Assembly: GCA_900552055.1 (NCBI GenBank)
Contig: URYI01000112.1
Location: 1-6,674 of the forward strand
DNA length: 6,674 nt
DNA from: an uncultured Eubacteriales bacterium
GTDB lineage: Bacteria; Bacillota; Clostridia; Christensenellales; QALW01
Direction of reading: 5' to 3'
Position numbers and translations under genes: made by a program. The notes beneath the pieces were generated by a model. The model did no database searches, was not told the DNA's origin, and saw only the letters and a program-made list of their open reading frames with translations. This document shows, piece after piece, positions 6,069-6,674 of the stretch. The first letter of the stretch is position 1. Each line of letters starts with the position of its first letter.

Positions 6069-6114
6069 AAAAAGAGCGTCCCCGTCTAAAGCGCATACGG
6101 TTCGCTCCTTTTAA
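6069..6114 (-). terminator. Intrinsic terminator downstream of the methionine-rich protein gene
   Basis: GAGCG (6074-6078) pairs with CGCTC (6103-6107), and inside it CCGT (6082-6085) pairs with ACGG (6097-6100) across a small internal loop. Minus-strand transcripts then meet TTTTTATT, and plus-strand ones TTTT. It lies about 200 bases past the stop of the methionine-rich gene and separates it from the lipoprotein gene. Confidence 0.6.
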
Positions 6115-6311
6115 ATTAATATTACTTTTATTGTTTGACAGAAAAAATCCGCTTCTCAACCCATTTAATAATCTAAGCTCACATATAAAAACGGCTTCAG
6201 TATTTACCAAAACAGCAGCTCAGCACGCGTGTTTTTACAAACATCAAGCACCGCGGATAGACGCTAAAGTCAGAAATGAAAAATATAAAAAGCAGCTTTT
6301 AACAATAAAAA

Positions 6312-6542
6312 TCACATATCCTCTTGTTCGTCTCCTGGCTGGGTATAAATAAAATGCACTTCTCCCGCATTCATATCCATAACCATATTATCCTGCATAA
6401 GCATAAACATATTGCCCTTAGAATCCATGGCCATATTATCAGAGATGCGCATAAACATATTTCCTTCCATATCCATTACCATATTGTCTGACATCTCAAA
6501 CGCAAGGTTATTACTATTCATATCAAAAAACATTTTGCCCAT
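6312..6542 (-). CDS. Methionine-rich tandem-repeat protein of unknown function
   Basis: This 76-residue acidic protein has 18 methionines (about 24%) and no family I recognise. It is built from three clear 16-residue repeats at residues 18-33, 34-49 and 50-65, with pattern (S/Q)DNM(V/A)MD..GNMFM. A degenerate first unit at residues 2-17 has the pattern MFFDM..NNLAFEM. Each unit reads as strand, Asp-Gly-Asn turn, strand, suggesting a small stacked beta-hairpin or solenoid (inference). There is no signal peptide, and the tail is acidic (TQPGDEQEDM). Met and Asp spacing could suit soft metal binding, but there are no Cys and only one His, so this is speculative. I place the start at the ATG of MGKMFF (6542), because AAGGAG (6557-6552) sits 9 bp before it and a promoter lies just upstream. 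A longer frame from 6599 would overlap that promoter. The gene has its own promoter and terminator. The 200 bp between its stop and the terminator hold no gene I can support. Confidence 0.75.
   Translation of the reverse strand: MGKMFFDMNSNNLAFEMSDNMVMDMEGNMFMRISDNMAMDSKGNMFMLMQDNMVMDMNAGEVHFIYTQPGDEQEDM
6348..6491 (-). repeat. Three tandem 48-bp coding repeats
   Basis: Units 6444-6491, 6396-6443 and 6348-6395 each encode 16 residues of the methionine-rich protein. The plus strand of each carries CATATTATC/CATATTGTC-like and ATAAACATATT-like segments at matching places. The third unit diverges at its end (NAGEVHFI). The exact 48-bp period keeps the frame, so unit number could change without breaking the gene. 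Confidence 0.75.
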
Positions 6543-6563
6543 AAATCTCTTCTCCTTTATATA

Positions 6564-6592
6564 ATTATATACTATGTACTGTGAAATTGCAA
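6564..6592 (-). promoter_or_regulatory. Predicted promoter of the methionine-rich protein gene
   Basis: On the minus strand, TTGCAA (6592-6587), a 17-bp spacer and TATAAT (6569-6564). The predicted start near 6557 would put the Shine-Dalgarno at the very 5' end of the message, which is short but possible. The promoter's position supports the ATG at 6542 over the upstream ATG at 6599. Confidence 0.6.
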
Positions 6593-6621
6593 CAGGCATT
6601 ATAACCTAATATTAACGCATT

Positions 6622-6635
6622 TTGTAGAGCTACAA
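6622..6635. repeat. Short inverted repeat TTGTAG-AG-CTACAA
   Basis: Six-base arms flank a 2-bp centre, about 30 bp upstream of the -35 box of the methionine-rich gene. It could be an operator for that gene or for something beyond the right edge. No regulator can be assigned, and I see no gene in the last 75 bp. Confidence 0.3.
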
Positions 6636-6674
6636 TACATCTTGGACAGTAGAGATCAAAAAAGCGGATAAAAA

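Noticed and set aside
6131..6352. Plus-strand 73-codon frame, with a TTGACA at 6135-6140
   Set aside because: No ribosome site precedes it, no -10 box stands 16-18 bp after TTGACA, and it overlaps the 3' end of the methionine-rich gene on the other strand.
6348..6491. Regular 48-bp repeats as a possible CRISPR array
   Set aside because: The repeats are contiguous, with no spacers, and encode an in-frame protein repeat.
6543..6599. Upstream ATG at 6599 for the methionine-rich protein
   Set aside because: It would overlap a good promoter and the ribosome site that serves ATG 6542, and the added residues do not fit the repeat pattern.

Overview
The window looks like chromosomal DNA of a low-to-moderate GC Gram-positive bacterium, probably a member of the Clostridia. 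The evidence is strong AGGAGG-type ribosome binding sites, sigma-A-like TTGACA/TATAAT promoters, a sortase-anchored surface protein with a VPQTGD signal, a lipoprotein ABC-transporter component and a large serine recombinase. No genus can be assigned from the sequence alone.

Layout, left to right. (1) Positions 2-952 hold the 3' end of a plus-strand gene for a cysteine-pair repeat surface protein that ends in a sortase signal. It is followed by a strong terminator (961-1001) that can also serve the convergent operon. (2) A minus-strand operon (2409 to 1070) encodes a TetR-family repressor and a short-chain dehydrogenase, coupled by a TAATG stop/start overlap. Its promoter has near-consensus -35 and -10 boxes, with one CTAAC-N4-GTTAG palindrome in the spacer and a second over the predicted transcription start. 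This is a typical self-repressed design. (3) On the plus strand, a promoter at 2617-2645 leads into a small broken gene (2655-2960). A 7-bp tandem duplication and an A-run lesion have knocked it out of frame twice. Directly downstream is an intact gene for an unrecognised four-helix membrane protein with a cytoplasmic-type zinc ribbon and a helical C-terminal domain (2976-4100). (4) After a 150-bp gap with a perfect 12-bp palindrome comes a complete 470-residue large serine recombinase (4250-5662). (5) Its 3' end overlaps a minus-strand ABC substrate-binding lipoprotein gene. That gene has good expression signals but stops after about one third of its normal length, right beside the recombinase. 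(6) At the right is a minus-strand gene for a 76-residue methionine-rich repeat protein with its own promoter and terminator.

Interpretation. The simplest reading is that the recombinase marks the right end of an integrated mobile element, which inserted into and truncated the substrate-binding-protein gene near 5663-5692. The matching left end, with the missing two thirds of that gene, is not in the window. Some or all of the DNA to the left may therefore be cargo, but the sequence does not show how far the element extends. The most original observations are the double-frameshifted small gene, the methionine-rich repeat protein, the operator-embedded TetR promoter and the truncation junction. 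I see no CRISPR array, tRNA, rRNA or recognisable defence system.
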